Shown here: positions 51,843 through 60,471 of the stretch, one piece after another
Numbering within the stretch: the stretch's first letter is position 1
Layout of the letters: each line of letters opens with the position of its first letter
Source: Novosphingobium fluoreni
GTDB taxonomy: Bacteria; Pseudomonadota; Alphaproteobacteria; Sphingomonadales; Sphingomonadaceae
Assembly: GCF_014196615.1 (NCBI RefSeq)
Contig: NZ_JACIDY010000003.1
Span: forward strand, 124,001-188,000
Direction: 5' to 3'
Length of the DNA: 64,000 nt
Program-made: the position numbers and the translations under genes
Notes under the pieces: generated by a model
The model's input: the letters and a program-made list of their open reading frames with translations, nothing else
The model's database searches: none
What the model was told of the DNA's origin: nothing

Positions 51843-53360
51843 ATGACGGCATTCGGGCGACGCAACGGCATCGGCGGAATGAATCCGGGCGCACGGCCCG
51901 CCTTCGGTGTGGCCAAGCCCCTGAAGGGCCCTGCACCCGATCGCGCTCCGCAAGCGCCGCTTCCCGGTGGCGAGCAGTTTCCGCCTGTGCCTGGTGGAGA
52001 CCTCTTGGCCACGCCGCCGCTGAACCGGGCCGACGATGCGATGTCGCGGCTGGCCGATCGCGCCAATGCGGTTCACGAACAGGCCGAGCAGGACGGCTTC
52101 GAAGCCTCGATCCACAAGATCAAGGAGCAGGTGCTGCCGCGCCTGCTGGAACGCGTCGACCCCGAGGCGGCGGCGACGCTGACCAAGGACGAGCTGTCCG
52201 AGGAATTCCGCCCGATCATCATCGAGGTGCTGGCCGAGCTGAAGATCACCTTCAACCGCCGCGAGCAGTTCGCGCTGGAAAAGGTGCTGATTGATGAGCT
52301 GCTCGGTTTCGGCCCGCTGGAAGAGCTGCTGAATGATCCGGACATCTCGGACATCATGGTCAACGGCCCGAACCAGACTTACATCGAAAAGAACGGCCGC
52401 CTGCAATTGGCCGGCATCCGCTTTCGCGATGAGCAGCATCTGTTCCAGATCGCCCAGCGCATCGTCAACCAGGTGGGCCGCCGCGTCGACCAGACGACGC
52501 CTTTGGCCGACGCCCGCCTGAAGGACGGCAGCCGCGTCAACGTGATCGTGCCGCCGCTTTCGTTGCGCGGAACGGCGATCTCGATTCGTAAGTTTTCCGA
52601 GAAGCCGATCACCATCGACATGCTGCAGGGCTTTGGCTCGATGAGCGAGAAGATGGCGACCGTGCTGAAGATCGCGGGGGCATGCCGAATGAACGTCGTC
52701 ATCTCGGGCGGTACCGGCTCGGGCAAGACGACGATGCTCAACGCCCTGTCGAAGATGATCGATCCGGGTGAGCGCGTGCTGACGATCGAAGACGCGGCCG
52801 AGCTTCGCCTGCAGCAGCCACACTGGCTTCCCCTGGAAACCCGCCCGCCGAACCTGGAAGGCCAAGGCGCGATCTCCATCGGTGACTTGGTGAAGAACGC
52901 GCTGCGTATGCGTCCTGACCGCATTATCCTGGGCGAAATTCGCGGCGCGGAGTGCTTCGACCTGCTCGCCGCGATGAACACCGGTCACGATGGTTCGATG
53001 TGCACGCTCCACGCCAACAGCCCGCGCGAATGCCTGGGCCGTATGGAGAACATGATCCTGATGGGCGACATCAAGATCCCGAAGGAAGCAATCAGTCGCC
53101 AGATCGCAGAGTCGGTGGATCTTATCGTACAGGTAAAGCGCCTGCGGGATGGTTCGCGCCGCACCACCAACATCACCGAGGTGATCGGGATGGAGGGTGA
53201 CGTGATCATCACGCAGGAACTGTTCAAGTTCGAATATCTCGACGAGACGGACGAGGGCAAGATCATCGGCGAGTTCCGGCCCTCGGGCCTGCGTCCCTAT
53301 ACGCTGGAAAAAGCGCGCCAGTTCGGCTTCGATCAGGCCTACCTGGAGGCCTGCCTCTGA
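51843..53360 (+). CDS. cpaF: CpaF-family pilus-assembly ATPase
   Basis: Hexameric ATPase of type IVb/Tad (Flp) pilus systems, 505 aa. Seen: a variable proline-rich N-terminus (~1-70), the CpaF N-domain (ELSEEFRPIIIEVLAELKITFNRREQ-type), Walker A SGGTGSGKTTMLNAL (Lys ~295), the Asp/His boxes ILGEIRGAECFDLLAAMNTGHDGSMCTLHAN, and a conserved C-terminal domain. No other tad/cpa gene (flp, cpaA-E, tadB/C) lies within reach, so cpaF is separated from the rest of the pilus locus, which may be elsewhere. Confidence 0.93.
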   Translation: MTAFGRRNGIGGMNPGARPAFGVAKPLKGPAPDRAPQAPLPGGEQFPPVPGGDLLATPPLNRADDAMSRLADRANAVHEQAEQDGFEASIHKIKEQVLPRLLERVDPEAAATLTKDELSEEFRPIIIEVLAELKITFNRREQFALEKVLIDELLGFGPLEELLNDPDISDIMVNGPNQTYIEKNGRLQLAGIRFRDEQHLFQIAQRIVNQVGRRVDQTTPLADARLKDGSRVNVIVPPLSLRGTAISIRKFSEKPITIDMLQGFGSMSEKMATVLKIAGACRMNVVISGGTGSGKTTMLNALSKMIDPGERVLTIEDAAELRLQQPHWLPLETRPPNLEGQGAISIGDLVKNALRMRPDRIILGEIRGAECFDLLAAMNTGHDGSMCTLHANSPRECLGRMENMILMGDIKIPKEAISRQIAESVDLIVQVKRLRDGSRRTTNITEVIGMEGDVIITQELFKFEYLDETDEGKIIGEFRPSGLRPYTLEKARQFGFDQAYLEACL

Positions 53361-53363
53361 TCG

Positions 53364-53570
53364 TCAGCCGTCCTGCCATAGCTTGATCGCGCCGGCGATC
53401 AGCAGGATGGCCAGCACCGTCGACCAGAAGGACACGGCGCGCCAGGGCACGAAGCCCACGCGATCCAGTTCATCGCGGCGCATCCGGGCGCGATCGCCCA
53501 GCCATGCCATGATGGAGATCATAGCCGCGATGATACCCGCCGCGGCGCACCATATGCCCGGATTGTCCAT
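53364..53570 (-). CDS. Small two-span membrane protein
   Basis: A 68-aa protein from the ATG at 53570. It has a hydrophobic segment near residues 4-24, a charged loop GDRARMRRDELDRVGFVPWRAV, and a second hydrophobic segment near 46-66. I do not recognise the family. It overlaps nothing and ends 3 bp after cpaF on the opposite strand (convergent). A weak AAGG precedes the ATG. Its status as a real gene is supported mainly by the clear membrane-loop-membrane pattern. Confidence 0.55.
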   Translation of the reverse strand: MDNPGIWCAAAGIIAAMISIMAWLGDRARMRRDELDRVGFVPWRAVSFWSTVLAILLIAGAIKLWQDG

Positions 53571-53615
53571 CGGCGCGCCTTGCCCGGATTTCATGAGCAA
53601 TTAAAGCGCGATTGG

Positions 53616-54524
53616 GTGACTGCTCGCACCGAACGCCCGATCCTGGGTCTCCTTTTTCGCGCCGCCGCGATGCTCCTGATGTCGACGCTGGTGATGCTGC
53701 TAAAGCTCGCGGGCGAGCGCGGGATCGCGACGCCTGAGGTGATGTTCTGGCGGCAGGCGACGACCATCCCAATAATGTTCGTCGCGCTGGCGCTGATGGG
53801 TCGGCTGGGCAATTTGCGGACCCGTCGCTGGAAAAGCCACGCCGCTCGCGCCGCCGTGGGGACTGCAGGGCTGTTCTGCAATGTGACCGCCGCCGTGATG
53901 CTGCCGTTGGCGGAGGCGACGACGATCGGTTTCACGGCCCCGATGTTCGCGGTCCTGGTTTCCGTCCTGGTGATGCATGAGCGCGTCGGCTGGTGGCGGC
54001 TGAGCGCCGTGGCGCTGGGCTTTGCCGGCGTCGTGATCATCGCCCAGCCCGGACATGCTCCAGTCCCCCTGCTGGGGATTGTCGCCGGGCTCGGCTCCGC
54101 GCTGGTGGTGGCCGTTGCCGCCTTCCAGATCCGAGACCTGACGCGAACGGAAGACCCGATCGCCTGCGTCTTCTACTTCGCGGTGTTCGGCGCGCTGATC
54201 GCCTCGCTGATGCTGCCCTTCTATGCCACCCGGCATGATCTGGGGGACATCCTGGTGCTGCTTGGCATCGGCCTTTCCGGTACCGCGGGCCAGCTGCTCA
54301 TAACCCTGTCGCTGCGGCAGGCAGCCGTCTCCACCGTGATCGTGATGGATTATACCGCGCTGATTTGGTCGACCCTGTTCGGCTGGCTGGTCTGGGACCG
54401 GTTGCCACCCAGCGTCACGTGGCTCGGCGCCCCTCTGATCATCGGGGCTGGCCTTATCATCATCTGGCGGGAACACCGCTTGTCGCGCGCGATACCGCCG
54501 GCAAATGCGATGGAAGAAGATTGA
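53616..54524 (+). CDS. EamA/DMT-family permease
   Basis: A ten-helix drug/metabolite transporter of about 302 aa. Two EamA repeats are seen: the first from RPILGLLFRAAAMLLMSTLVMLLKLAGERG through helix 5, the second from LLGIVAGLGSALVVAVAAFQIRDL to the C-terminus. The start is uncertain: GTG 53616 is preferred, TTG 53580 adds 12 residues, and neither has a strong ribosome-binding site. Substrate unknown; family members export amino acids or nucleotide-like metabolites. It diverges from the small membrane gene. Confidence 0.82.
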   Translation: MTARTERPILGLLFRAAAMLLMSTLVMLLKLAGERGIATPEVMFWRQATTIPIMFVALALMGRLGNLRTRRWKSHAARAAVGTAGLFCNVTAAVMLPLAEATTIGFTAPMFAVLVSVLVMHERVGWWRLSAVALGFAGVVIIAQPGHAPVPLLGIVAGLGSALVVAVAAFQIRDLTRTEDPIACVFYFAVFGALIASLMLPFYATRHDLGDILVLLGIGLSGTAGQLLITLSLRQAAVSTVIVMDYTALIWSTLFGWLVWDRLPPSVTWLGAPLIIGAGLIIIWREHRLSRAIPPANAMEED

Positions 54525-54537
54525 ACCGTCGCAAACG

Positions 54538-54562
54538 GGAACATGGCGCTGCATCGACTGTT
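54538..54562 (+). promoter_or_regulatory. EcfG-type general-stress promoter of the entericidin gene
   Basis: GGAAC (54538-54542) and GTT (54560-54562) separated by 17 bp match the alphaproteobacterial EcfG consensus GGAAC-N16/17-GTT. It lies 57 bp upstream of the ATG at 54620. Entericidin genes are recurrent members of the general stress regulon. Confidence 0.72.
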
Positions 54563-54619
54563 TCGCAGCGCAGGCGCTGAGCTTCGCTCTAGATGCCTGC
54601 GCATGCGAAAGGATCAAAA

Positions 54620-54748
54620 ATGCTCAAGAAAGTTGTGTTCGCGCTCGTTGCCGGAAGCATCGCCCTCAGCGCTTCGGCCTGCAACACCGTCAAGGGTGCC
54701 GGCAAGGACGTACAGTCGGTCGGTGAAGCGGCAGACCGCGCACTGTAA
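54620..54748 (+). CDS. Entericidin A/B-family small lipoprotein
   Basis: A 42-aa lipoprotein: MLKKVVFALVAGSIALSASA is the signal peptide, with the lipobox Cys in SASACNTVKGAG (Cys ~21). The mature part, CNTVKGAGKDVQSVGEAADR, is the hallmark of entericidins. AAAGGA lies six bases upstream of the ATG at 54620. The general-stress-type promoter above it fits its known regulation elsewhere. Confidence 0.9.
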   Translation: MLKKVVFALVAGSIALSASACNTVKGAGKDVQSVGEAADRAL

Positions 54749-54808
54749 GTGATTTTGGACGGTTGGCGGGGTCCGCCCCGGCAACCGTCCGAAACTTGCG
54801 GCGATGGA

Positions 54809-56410
54809 CTATCGATCGCCGATTTCGCTGGGTGACGGCAACCCGGCAGGCCCCGGCTCCCCCTTCCAGACCAGAATCGGCTTTCGAGCCGCCAGTGTCT
54901 CGTCCAATCGGCGACGAGGCGCAAAATGCGGCGCAGAGTGCAAGCTGCGATCCCCTGCCTTGGCCCGTTCCGCCAAGCTACGCAGCGAAGCGATGAAGCG
55001 GTCCAGCCCGGACTTGCTTTCGGTTTCGGTAGGCTCCACCAGCATCGCGCCGTGCACCACCAAAGGGAAATAGACGGTCATCGGGTGGAAGCCCTCGTCG
55101 ATCAGGCCCTTGGCGACATCCTGTGTCGAGAACCCGTCCGCAAATCCCCGATCGCTGAACAGCGCTTCGTGCATGCAAGGACCGCTCTCAGCGAAGGGTG
55201 CCTGCAGCACGTCCTCCAGGCTGCGCAGAACATAGTTCGCGTTCAGGACCGCATCCTCCGCCACCTGCTGCAAGCCGTCCGCGCCGTGGCTGAGGATATA
55301 CGTGAGCGCGCGCGTAAACATGCCCATTTGCCCGTGGAATGCCGACATGCGGCCGAAGCCTTGCGAGTGGTCAAACGCCTGCGCGTTCTCCTCCTCCACC
55401 AGATGGATCACGCCATCCGCTGTCTTGGCGGTGAACGGCAAGGGACCGTACGGCGAGAGCGCCTCTGACAGGACCACCGGGCCGGAACCTGGCCCGCCGC
55501 CGCCGTGCGGCGTGGAGAATGTCTTGTGCAGGTTGATGTGCATGGCATCGATACCAAGATCGCCGGGGCGGACCTTGCCGACGATCGCGTTGAAATTGGC
55601 ACCGTCGCAATAGACGTAACCGCCGATGGCATGCACCGCGTCCGAAATCGCCTTCATGTCTGGCTCGAACAAGCCGCAAGTGTTGGGATTGGTGATCATG
55701 ATCCCGGCGATATCGGGGCCGAGGCGGGCCTTCAGCGCCTCCAGATCGACCCGCCCCGCGGCATTCGCTGGAATGCTTTCGACCTTGAAGCCGGCGAACG
55801 CGGCCGTCGCCGGGTTGGTGCCGTGGGCGCTTTCCGGAACCAGGATCACGCCGCGCTGCTCCCCACGCGCCTCGATCGCCGCCTTGATGCACAGCAGGCC
55901 ACACAACTCGCCATGCGCGCCGGCCTTGGGCGTCATCGCCACGCCGTGCATCCCGGTCAGCGCGATCAGCCAGTGCGCCAGTTCATTGATAACACCCAGC
56001 GCGCCCTGCACGCTGGATTGAGGCTGCAACGGATGGACGTCGGCGAAGCCCGGCAGGCGGGAGACCTTTTCATTGAGACGCGGATTGTGCTTCATCGTGC
56101 ACGAACCCAGCGGGAACGGCCCGAGATCGATCGCATAGTTCTGACGGGAGAGACGCGTGTAGTGCCGTACCGTCTCCGGCTCGGTCAGGCCAGGCAGGTC
56201 CGGTGCAGCCTTGCGCAGTGGCAAGCCCGCGACTGGAGCACCTTGCGGGTCATCCAGATCGACGCCGCACTTTTCCCTGCCGCCAATCTCGAAGCTTAGA
56301 GGCTCTTCCAGCATCAAGCCGTAATCGCCGCTTTTAGTTGTGAAATTCTCGCCCTGCGGCGTCGTGTCTCCCATCGTCGGTCGCCATCCGGCGGCGTTTG
56401 CGGCGCTCAT
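54809..56410 (-). CDS. gcvPB: Glycine dehydrogenase (decarboxylating) subunit 2
   Basis: C-terminal half of the P-protein (glycine decarboxylase), 533 aa, with the PLP lysine in [20 protein letters not shown]. Together with GcvPA it decarboxylates glycine and loads the aminomethyl group onto GcvH. The split-subunit arrangement is typical of alphaproteobacteria and Firmicutes-like systems. Its ATG overlaps the gcvPA stop by 4 bp. It is the last gene of the operon gcvT-H-PA-PB. Confidence 0.96.
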   Translation of the reverse strand: MSAANAAGWRPTMGDTTPQGENFTTKSGDYGLMLEEPLSFEIGGREKCGVDLDDPQGAPVAGLPLRKAAPDLPGLTEPETVRHYTRLSRQNYAIDLGPFPLGSCTMKHNPRLNEKVSRLPGFADVHPLQPQSSVQGALGVINELAHWLIALTGMHGVAMTPKAGAHGELCGLLCIKAAIEARGEQRGVILVPESAHGTNPATAAFAGFKVESIPANAAGRVDLEALKARLGPDIAGIMITNPNTCGLFEPDMKAISDAVHAIGGYVYCDGANFNAIVGKVRPGDLGIDAMHINLHKTFSTPHGGGGPGSGPVVLSEALSPYGPLPFTAKTADGVIHLVEEENAQAFDHSQGFGRMSAFHGQMGMFTRALTYILSHGADGLQQVAEDAVLNANYVLRSLEDVLQAPFAESGPCMHEALFSDRGFADGFSTQDVAKGLIDEGFHPMTVYFPLVVHGAMLVEPTETESKSGLDRFIASLRSLAERAKAGDRSLHSAPHFAPRRRLDETLAARKPILVWKGEPGPAGLPSPSEIGDR

Positions 56411-57765
56411 GCCAGCACTCCTGCAAGTTCGGTGGCGAAAGTCTCGATGTCCTCGTCCGTGACGGTCTCGGTAGCGGTGACGAGCAGCCCGTTCGCCAAA
56501 CCCTCGACGCCCGGATAAAGGCGACCGAGCGAAACGCCGCCCAGCACGCCGCGATCCGCCAGCACCCGCACAACTTCACGCGCATCCTGAGGAAGCAGCA
56601 GCGTTACTTCGTTGAAGTAGGTCGTATTCAGGCAGGAAACGCCAGGCACCTTTGCCAGGCGCGCGACCATGGCCTGCGCGCGGGCGTGGTTGACCTTGGC
56701 CAGACGGGCCAATCCCTCGCCGCCCAACAATGTCATGTGAATGCTGAAAGCCAGCGCACAGAGTCCTGAATTCGTGCAGATATTGCTCGTCGCTTTCTCA
56801 CGCCGGATGTGTTGCTCTCGGGTCGAAAGGGTGAGGACGAAGCCACGCTTTCCTTCCGCGTCCACGGTCTGACCGCAAAGCCGCCCCGGCATCTGCCGCA
56901 CGAATTTTTCGCGACAGCCGAACAGCCCGAGATACGGCCCGCCGAACTGCAGGCCTACGCCAAGCGACTGCCCTTCTCCCACCACGATATCCGCCCCCAA
57001 ATTGCCCGGAGCTTCGATCAAGCCGAGTGCGACAGGTTCCGTCACCACCGCAATCAGCAGCGCGCCCTTCGCCTGTGCCGCCGCCGCGATCGCCGCGAGA
57101 TCGGGGATGCGGCCCAGGATGTCCGGGTATTGGACCACGACGCACGACGTATCAGCATCGATAGCGGCAATCACCGCGGCATCGTCCGCCTCAGCCGAAA
57201 GCTCGGGCAGGCGCGCGTCGATCGTATCGCCCGTGAAGCGCGCCATCGTCTTCACAACTTGCGCGTAATGCGGATGCAGCCCGCCGGACAGCACCGCGCG
57301 TGATTTGCGGGTGATCCGGCCTGCCATCAGGATCGCTTCCCAGCACGCCGTCGAACCATCGTACATCGAGGCATTGGCGATATCGGTACCCAGCAACCGC
57401 GCCACTTGCGTCTGGAATTCGAACAGGACCTGCAGCGTGCCCTGCGCGATCTCCGGCTGGTACGGGGTATAAGCCGTCAGAAACTCACCGCGCTGGATCA
57501 GGTGATCGACCGAGGCGGGGATGTGATGGCGATAGGCCCCGGCACCCAGAAAAAAAGGCGCGCTCCCGGCCGATAGGTTCTGCGAGGCCAGCCGCGTCAT
57601 GTGGCGTTCGACGGCCAGTTCATTCGCATGGAGCGGCAGCCCTACGATCGGTCCGGACAAGCGCGCTTCGGCGGGAACGTCGACGAACAGATCATCCACG
57701 CTGGTTGCGCCGATGATGCCCAGCATCGCGGCCCGATCATCCGCGGTAAGTGGCAGGTAACGCAT
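56407..57765 (-). CDS. gcvPA: Glycine dehydrogenase (decarboxylating) subunit 1
   Basis: N-terminal half of the P-protein, 452 aa, fold-related to subunit 2 but lacking the PLP lysine. Seen: start [50 protein letters not shown], and [19 protein letters not shown]. It follows gcvH by 82 bp and overlaps gcvPB by 4 bp. Confidence 0.96.
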   Translation of the reverse strand: MRYLPLTADDRAAMLGIIGATSVDDLFVDVPAEARLSGPIVGLPLHANELAVERHMTRLASQNLSAGSAPFFLGAGAYRHHIPASVDHLIQRGEFLTAYTPYQPEIAQGTLQVLFEFQTQVARLLGTDIANASMYDGSTACWEAILMAGRITRKSRAVLSGGLHPHYAQVVKTMARFTGDTIDARLPELSAEADDAAVIAAIDADTSCVVVQYPDILGRIPDLAAIAAAAQAKGALLIAVVTEPVALGLIEAPGNLGADIVVGEGQSLGVGLQFGGPYLGLFGCREKFVRQMPGRLCGQTVDAEGKRGFVLTLSTREQHIRREKATSNICTNSGLCALAFSIHMTLLGGEGLARLAKVNHARAQAMVARLAKVPGVSCLNTTYFNEVTLLLPQDAREVVRVLADRGVLGGVSLGRLYPGVEGLANGLLVTATETVTDEDIETFATELAGVLA

Positions 57766-57847
57766 GGTTAGCTCCGAAAAAAGGCCAGCCTACTCCCGCT
57801 AGGGGAGCGCAAGTTCAACAGCATGTCGCGGAGGGCGCGAAGGCCCG

Positions 57848-58219
57848 TCAAAGCGCCTCGACGAAAGCCTTGTACGCGGCTTCGTCCATCAAGCCGTCCA
57901 GCTCGGCTGGATCGGTCAGGGTCAAGCGGAACAGCCAACCGCCCTTTTCGGCGTCGCTGTTGACCAGTTCGGGCTCATCGGCGAGCGCGGCATTGGCCTG
58001 GTCCACGGTGCCGGAAACCGGGCTGTACACATCCGATGCCGCCTTCACGGAATCCACCACCGAGACGGCATCGCCCTTGCCGACGCTCGCGCCCTCGGCC
58101 GGCAACTCGACAAAGGTGATATCACCCAACTGGCCCTGCGCGTAATCGGTGATGCCGACCGTGCCGGTATCGCCGTCGACTTCGATCCACTCGTGATCCT
58201 TGGTGAAATAGCGGGTCAT
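57848..58219 (-). CDS. gcvH: Glycine cleavage system H protein
   Basis: Lipoyl-carrying shuttle of the glycine cleavage complex. The ATG at 58219 gives 123 aa; the frame opens at 58282 inside gcvT, but RYFTKDHEWIEV is the family start. The lipoylated lysine is near residue 59 in SVVDSVKAASDVYSP. It begins 10 bp after the gcvT stop and precedes gcvPA. Confidence 0.96.
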   Translation of the reverse strand: MTRYFTKDHEWIEVDGDTGTVGITDYAQGQLGDITFVELPAEGASVGKGDAVSVVDSVKAASDVYSPVSGTVDQANAALADEPELVNSDAEKGGWLFRLTLTDPAELDGLMDEAAYKAFVEAL

Positions 58220-58229
58220 GAAACAATCC

Positions 58230-59396
58230 TCAGCGATGATAGCGGTGGGGGACGAAAGGCATGGGCACGACGCTGGCGACAAGACGCTTGCCGCGTACCT
58301 CTACCTCAAGAGACGTGTTTTCGGCGGCGCAGGGTCGCTCGACATAGGCCATGGCGATGGGGCGCTGAAGCGTGGGAGAGAAACCGCCCGAGGTGACAGT
58401 GCCGACCTGCTGTTCGCCCGACCAGACGCTGGCACCCTCTCGCGCGGCCATCCGGCCCTCCAGGACAAGGCCGACCCGGGTGGTGGCCGTACCGTCGTTC
58501 AGCAGCGGGAGTATCCGCTCCGCCCCCAAAAAGCCGCCGTCCTCGCGCCGGCGCTTGGAAAGGGCGAAAGTCAGGCCTGCGGTGACCGGGTCGGTATCGG
58601 GCGAAAGGTCGTGGCCATAAAGTGGCAAGCCGGCTTCCAGACGCAGGGAGTCTCGCGCACCCAGGCCGATGGGTTTAACCTGCGGCTGCTCGCAAAGTGC
58701 TGTGGCCAGCGCCTCGATATGCTCACCCCGCACGGAAATCTCGAAGCCATCCTCACCGGTATAGCCCGACCGGCTGATACCGAGCGGACGATCGCCCCAC
58801 AGATAGGGAGCGGCCTGCATGAACTTGAGATCGACCAGTTGCGGCCCGTCCGCCATCGCGGGTTCCAGACCCAACCGGGCCAGCGCCTCCACGGCCTTGG
58901 GGCCCTGCAGCGCCAGCAGTCCGTGCTCGTCGAGGTGGTTGAGAGTTATCGTATCGGGCAGATGTTCGCGCAGATGCGCGAGATCGTCCCATTTGGTGGC
59001 CCCGTTCACGACAAGGTAGAACGTGCTGCCCCGGTTGGTGACCATCAGGTCGTCGAGAATGCCGCCATTCTCATCCAGCAACAGCGAGTAGCGCAGGCGC
59101 CCCGGCTTCAACGCGGATATTTCCCCCGGAAGCAGTGCCTCCAGCGCCTTTGCAGCGGCGGCGTGGTCGCCGTCTTCGCTGGAGATTTCCAGCTGCCCCA
59201 TGTGGCTGACATCGAACAGGCCAGCACTCTCACGCGTCCAGAGATGCTCGGCGATTATGCCTTCGTATTGCACTGGCATCCAGTAGCCGGCGAACTCGAC
59301 CATGCGGCCGCCCCGTTCGCGATGCCACAAGTCCAGCGGCAGGCGCTGCGTTTCGAGGACGGCTTCCTCGTCATCAAAGGAATCGATTTCGCTCAA
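58230..59396 (-). CDS. gcvT: Glycine cleavage system T protein (aminomethyltransferase)
   Basis: Transfers the methylene unit of aminomethyl-GcvH to tetrahydrofolate, releasing ammonia. Start chosen as TTG 59396: GGAG lies seven bases upstream, and an ATG further up (59480) falls inside the riboswitch. This gives 388 aa. Seen: LPLDLWHRERGGRMVEFAGYWMPVQYEG, SAGLFDVSHMGQLEI, LDENGGILDDLMVT and RSGYTGEDGFEI. First gene of the gcv operon; preceded by the tandem glycine riboswitch. Confidence 0.94.
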   Translation of the reverse strand: MSEIDSFDDEEAVLETQRLPLDLWHRERGGRMVEFAGYWMPVQYEGIIAEHLWTRESAGLFDVSHMGQLEISSEDGDHAAAAKALEALLPGEISALKPGRLRYSLLLDENGGILDDLMVTNRGSTFYLVVNGATKWDDLAHLREHLPDTITLNHLDEHGLLALQGPKAVEALARLGLEPAMADGPQLVDLKFMQAAPYLWGDRPLGISRSGYTGEDGFEISVRGEHIEALATALCEQPQVKPIGLGARDSLRLEAGLPLYGHDLSPDTDPVTAGLTFALSKRRREDGGFLGAERILPLLNDGTATTRVGLVLEGRMAAREGASVWSGEQQVGTVTSGGFSPTLQRPIAMAYVERPCAAENTSLEVEVRGKRLVASVVPMPFVPHRYHR

Positions 59397-59429
59397 GGCA
59401 CAGCTCCGCACAGACTTGGCACACCCAAC

Positions 59430-59650
59430 AGGTGCCCCCTCTGTCACGGAAGCCTGAGAGCTTTCCCCCGGTTCCCGCAAAAAGCGGATCGGGGTTACAC
59501 CTTCGGCGGCCGCCCCCGGACGGGGATCGGCACTTTCCAGAGTATCGCTATCGACGAAGCGCGGTCCTTTTGCCTGAGAGTTTCCGGGGCGGTTGCTCCT
59601 TCGGCGTCACCAAGACCCGTTTTCGCGAATCGTCGGCGATCTCTCCCGCG
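59430..59650 (-). promoter_or_regulatory. Tandem glycine riboswitch controlling gcvT-H-PA-PB
   Basis: On the minus strand two consecutive glycine aptamers are visible. The first runs from GGGAGAG (59641-59647) through GACGCCGAAGGAGCAA to CTCTCAGGCAAAAGGAC (about 59564-59580). The second includes GCCGCCGAAGGTGTAACCC (about 59495-59514), then CTCTCAGGC (about 59452-59460) and CAGAGGGGG. The CGCCGAAGG and CTCTCAGGCAAAAGGAC elements are the aptamer signature. It occupies the gcvT leader; glycine binding would regulate the operon, usually activating it. No clear terminator follows, so control may be at translation. Confidence 0.93.
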
Positions 59651-59775
59651 CTGTCAGCGAGTGGCCGGACGGATGCGTGATAGCCTGCGCCAAGTCAACG
59701 TGGGCGATGGGACATGTACGCGCATTCCCCGCCACCGGGACTTTTCGGATAATCCGCTTGCCGAACCTACCACAT

Positions 59776-59826
59776 GGTATAGAAAGCCGTTGACAGGCGC
59801 GGTTCAGGTTTCTATACCGATAGGTA
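59776..59826 (+). promoter_or_regulatory. Sigma-70-like promoter within operator-like repeats
   Basis: A perfect inverted repeat, GGTATAGAAA (59776-59785) and TTTCTATACC (59809-59818), brackets TTGACA (59790-59795). TATACC (59813-59818), 17 bp downstream, serves as -10 and lies within the right arm. A second palindrome TACC-GATA-GGTA (59815-59826) overlaps it. Transcription should start near 59825. The geometry suggests a repressor site; the regulator is not identified. Confidence 0.65.
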
Positions 59827-59957
59827 CAGAAGAACGCCGCCGCTCTGTCCCTTCGGCATCAACGTCCTTCTTCATCGGCTCCGGCGCCCGCCGTGCCGGA
59901 GCGTGTCCTGATGTGCGTCCCGCCATCCCCCCGCCGGGGCGCACATCAGGGCCTTTT
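59825..59957 (+). ncRNA. Candidate small RNA or attenuator leader (hairpin plus terminator)
   Basis: From the predicted start near 59825 to the T run at 59957 is ~133 nt. It contains a C/T-rich single-stranded part (CCCTTCGGC, CCTTCTTC), hairpin GCTCCGGC (59878-59885)/GCCGGAGC (59895-59902), and a strong terminator: 16-bp stem CCTGATGTGCGTCCCG (59907-59922)/CGGGGCGCACATCAGG (59935-59950) followed by GCC and TTTTT (59953-59957). The ribosome-binding site of the next gene begins two bases after the T run. Either a free sRNA ends here or the terminator controls read-through into that gene. Confidence 0.55.
59907..59957 (+). terminator. Strong intrinsic terminator before the 60.0 kb gene
   Basis: Stem of 16 bp with one wobble, 12-nt loop, followed by GCCTTTTT. 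Unusually, it sits between a promoter and the gene's ribosome-binding site (GGGAGGA, 59959-59965), 15 bp before the ATG at 59973. Confidence 0.82.
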
Positions 59958-59972
59958 TGGGAGGATTGAGAT

Positions 59973-60404
59973 ATGGCATTCGTAAACTTCGCCGATGCCG
60001 CTCCTGCGGCTCTACCTATCGCTCACTCGGCGATCTTCGCGATGCGCCGTCCCGAAGCGGTCGAGCCCTACGTCGCGCCGCCGCAGGTCGCGCCGCTCGA
60101 CGCGCTGGAGCGCCGCGTGATCGAATTGGCGCGGGGCGATGGCATGGAAACACTTAACCCCCGCCGCAAACGCTCGTGGCTCGCCCGGCTGATCCTGGGA
60201 CCGCAAGCTCCGTCGCCGGTGTTGGCGAACGAGCGGCTGGAGGCGTTGCGCCGCCTGGCCGTACAAGCCTGGCATCACGGCTACACGCTGCCCGCCTCTG
60301 CCCTGCACGAAGCCCGCAAGGCCGGCTGGGACGAGCGGCAGATCGGTGCCGTGATCGACATGATCGGCCGCTTGCAGCCTCCCGTCCGGCGCCTCGCCGC
60401 CTGA
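59973..60404 (+). CDS. Hypothetical protein behind a leader terminator
   Basis: A 143-aa protein I do not recognise. The N-terminal half is Ala/Pro-rich and probably disordered (APAALPIAHSAIFAMRRPEAVEPYVAPPQ). The C-terminal half from residue ~80 looks folded: ANERLEALRRLAVQAWHHGYTLP, then SALHEARKAGWDERQIGAVIDMIGRL, two amphipathic helices. No membrane span or catalytic motif is seen. GGGAGGA precedes the ATG. It is preceded by a repressor-like promoter and a terminator, so expression appears conditional, and it ends in its own strong terminator. Confidence 0.75.
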   Translation: MAFVNFADAAPAALPIAHSAIFAMRRPEAVEPYVAPPQVAPLDALERRVIELARGDGMETLNPRRKRSWLARLILGPQAPSPVLANERLEALRRLAVQAWHHGYTLPASALHEARKAGWDERQIGAVIDMIGRLQPPVRRLAA

Positions 60405-60437
60405 CGGCGGACCTGCGCAAACGACGCGGCCCTGATG

Positions 60438-60470
60438 GGGCGGGCTTCACCACCGAAGCCCGCCCTTTTT
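60438..60470 (+). terminator. Intrinsic terminator after the 60.0 kb gene
   Basis: Perfect 11-bp stem GGGCGGGCTTC (60438-60448)/GAAGCCCGCCC (60455-60465), 6-nt loop, then TTTTT. On the minus strand it has an A run only, so it is oriented for the plus-strand gene; the oxidoreductase gene converges just beyond. Confidence 0.9.
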
Positions 60471-60471
60471 C

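Noticed and set aside
59397-59480. ATG at 59480 as gcvT start
   Set aside because: It lies in the second glycine aptamer; TTG 59396 has a well-placed GGAG and gives the family N-terminus.
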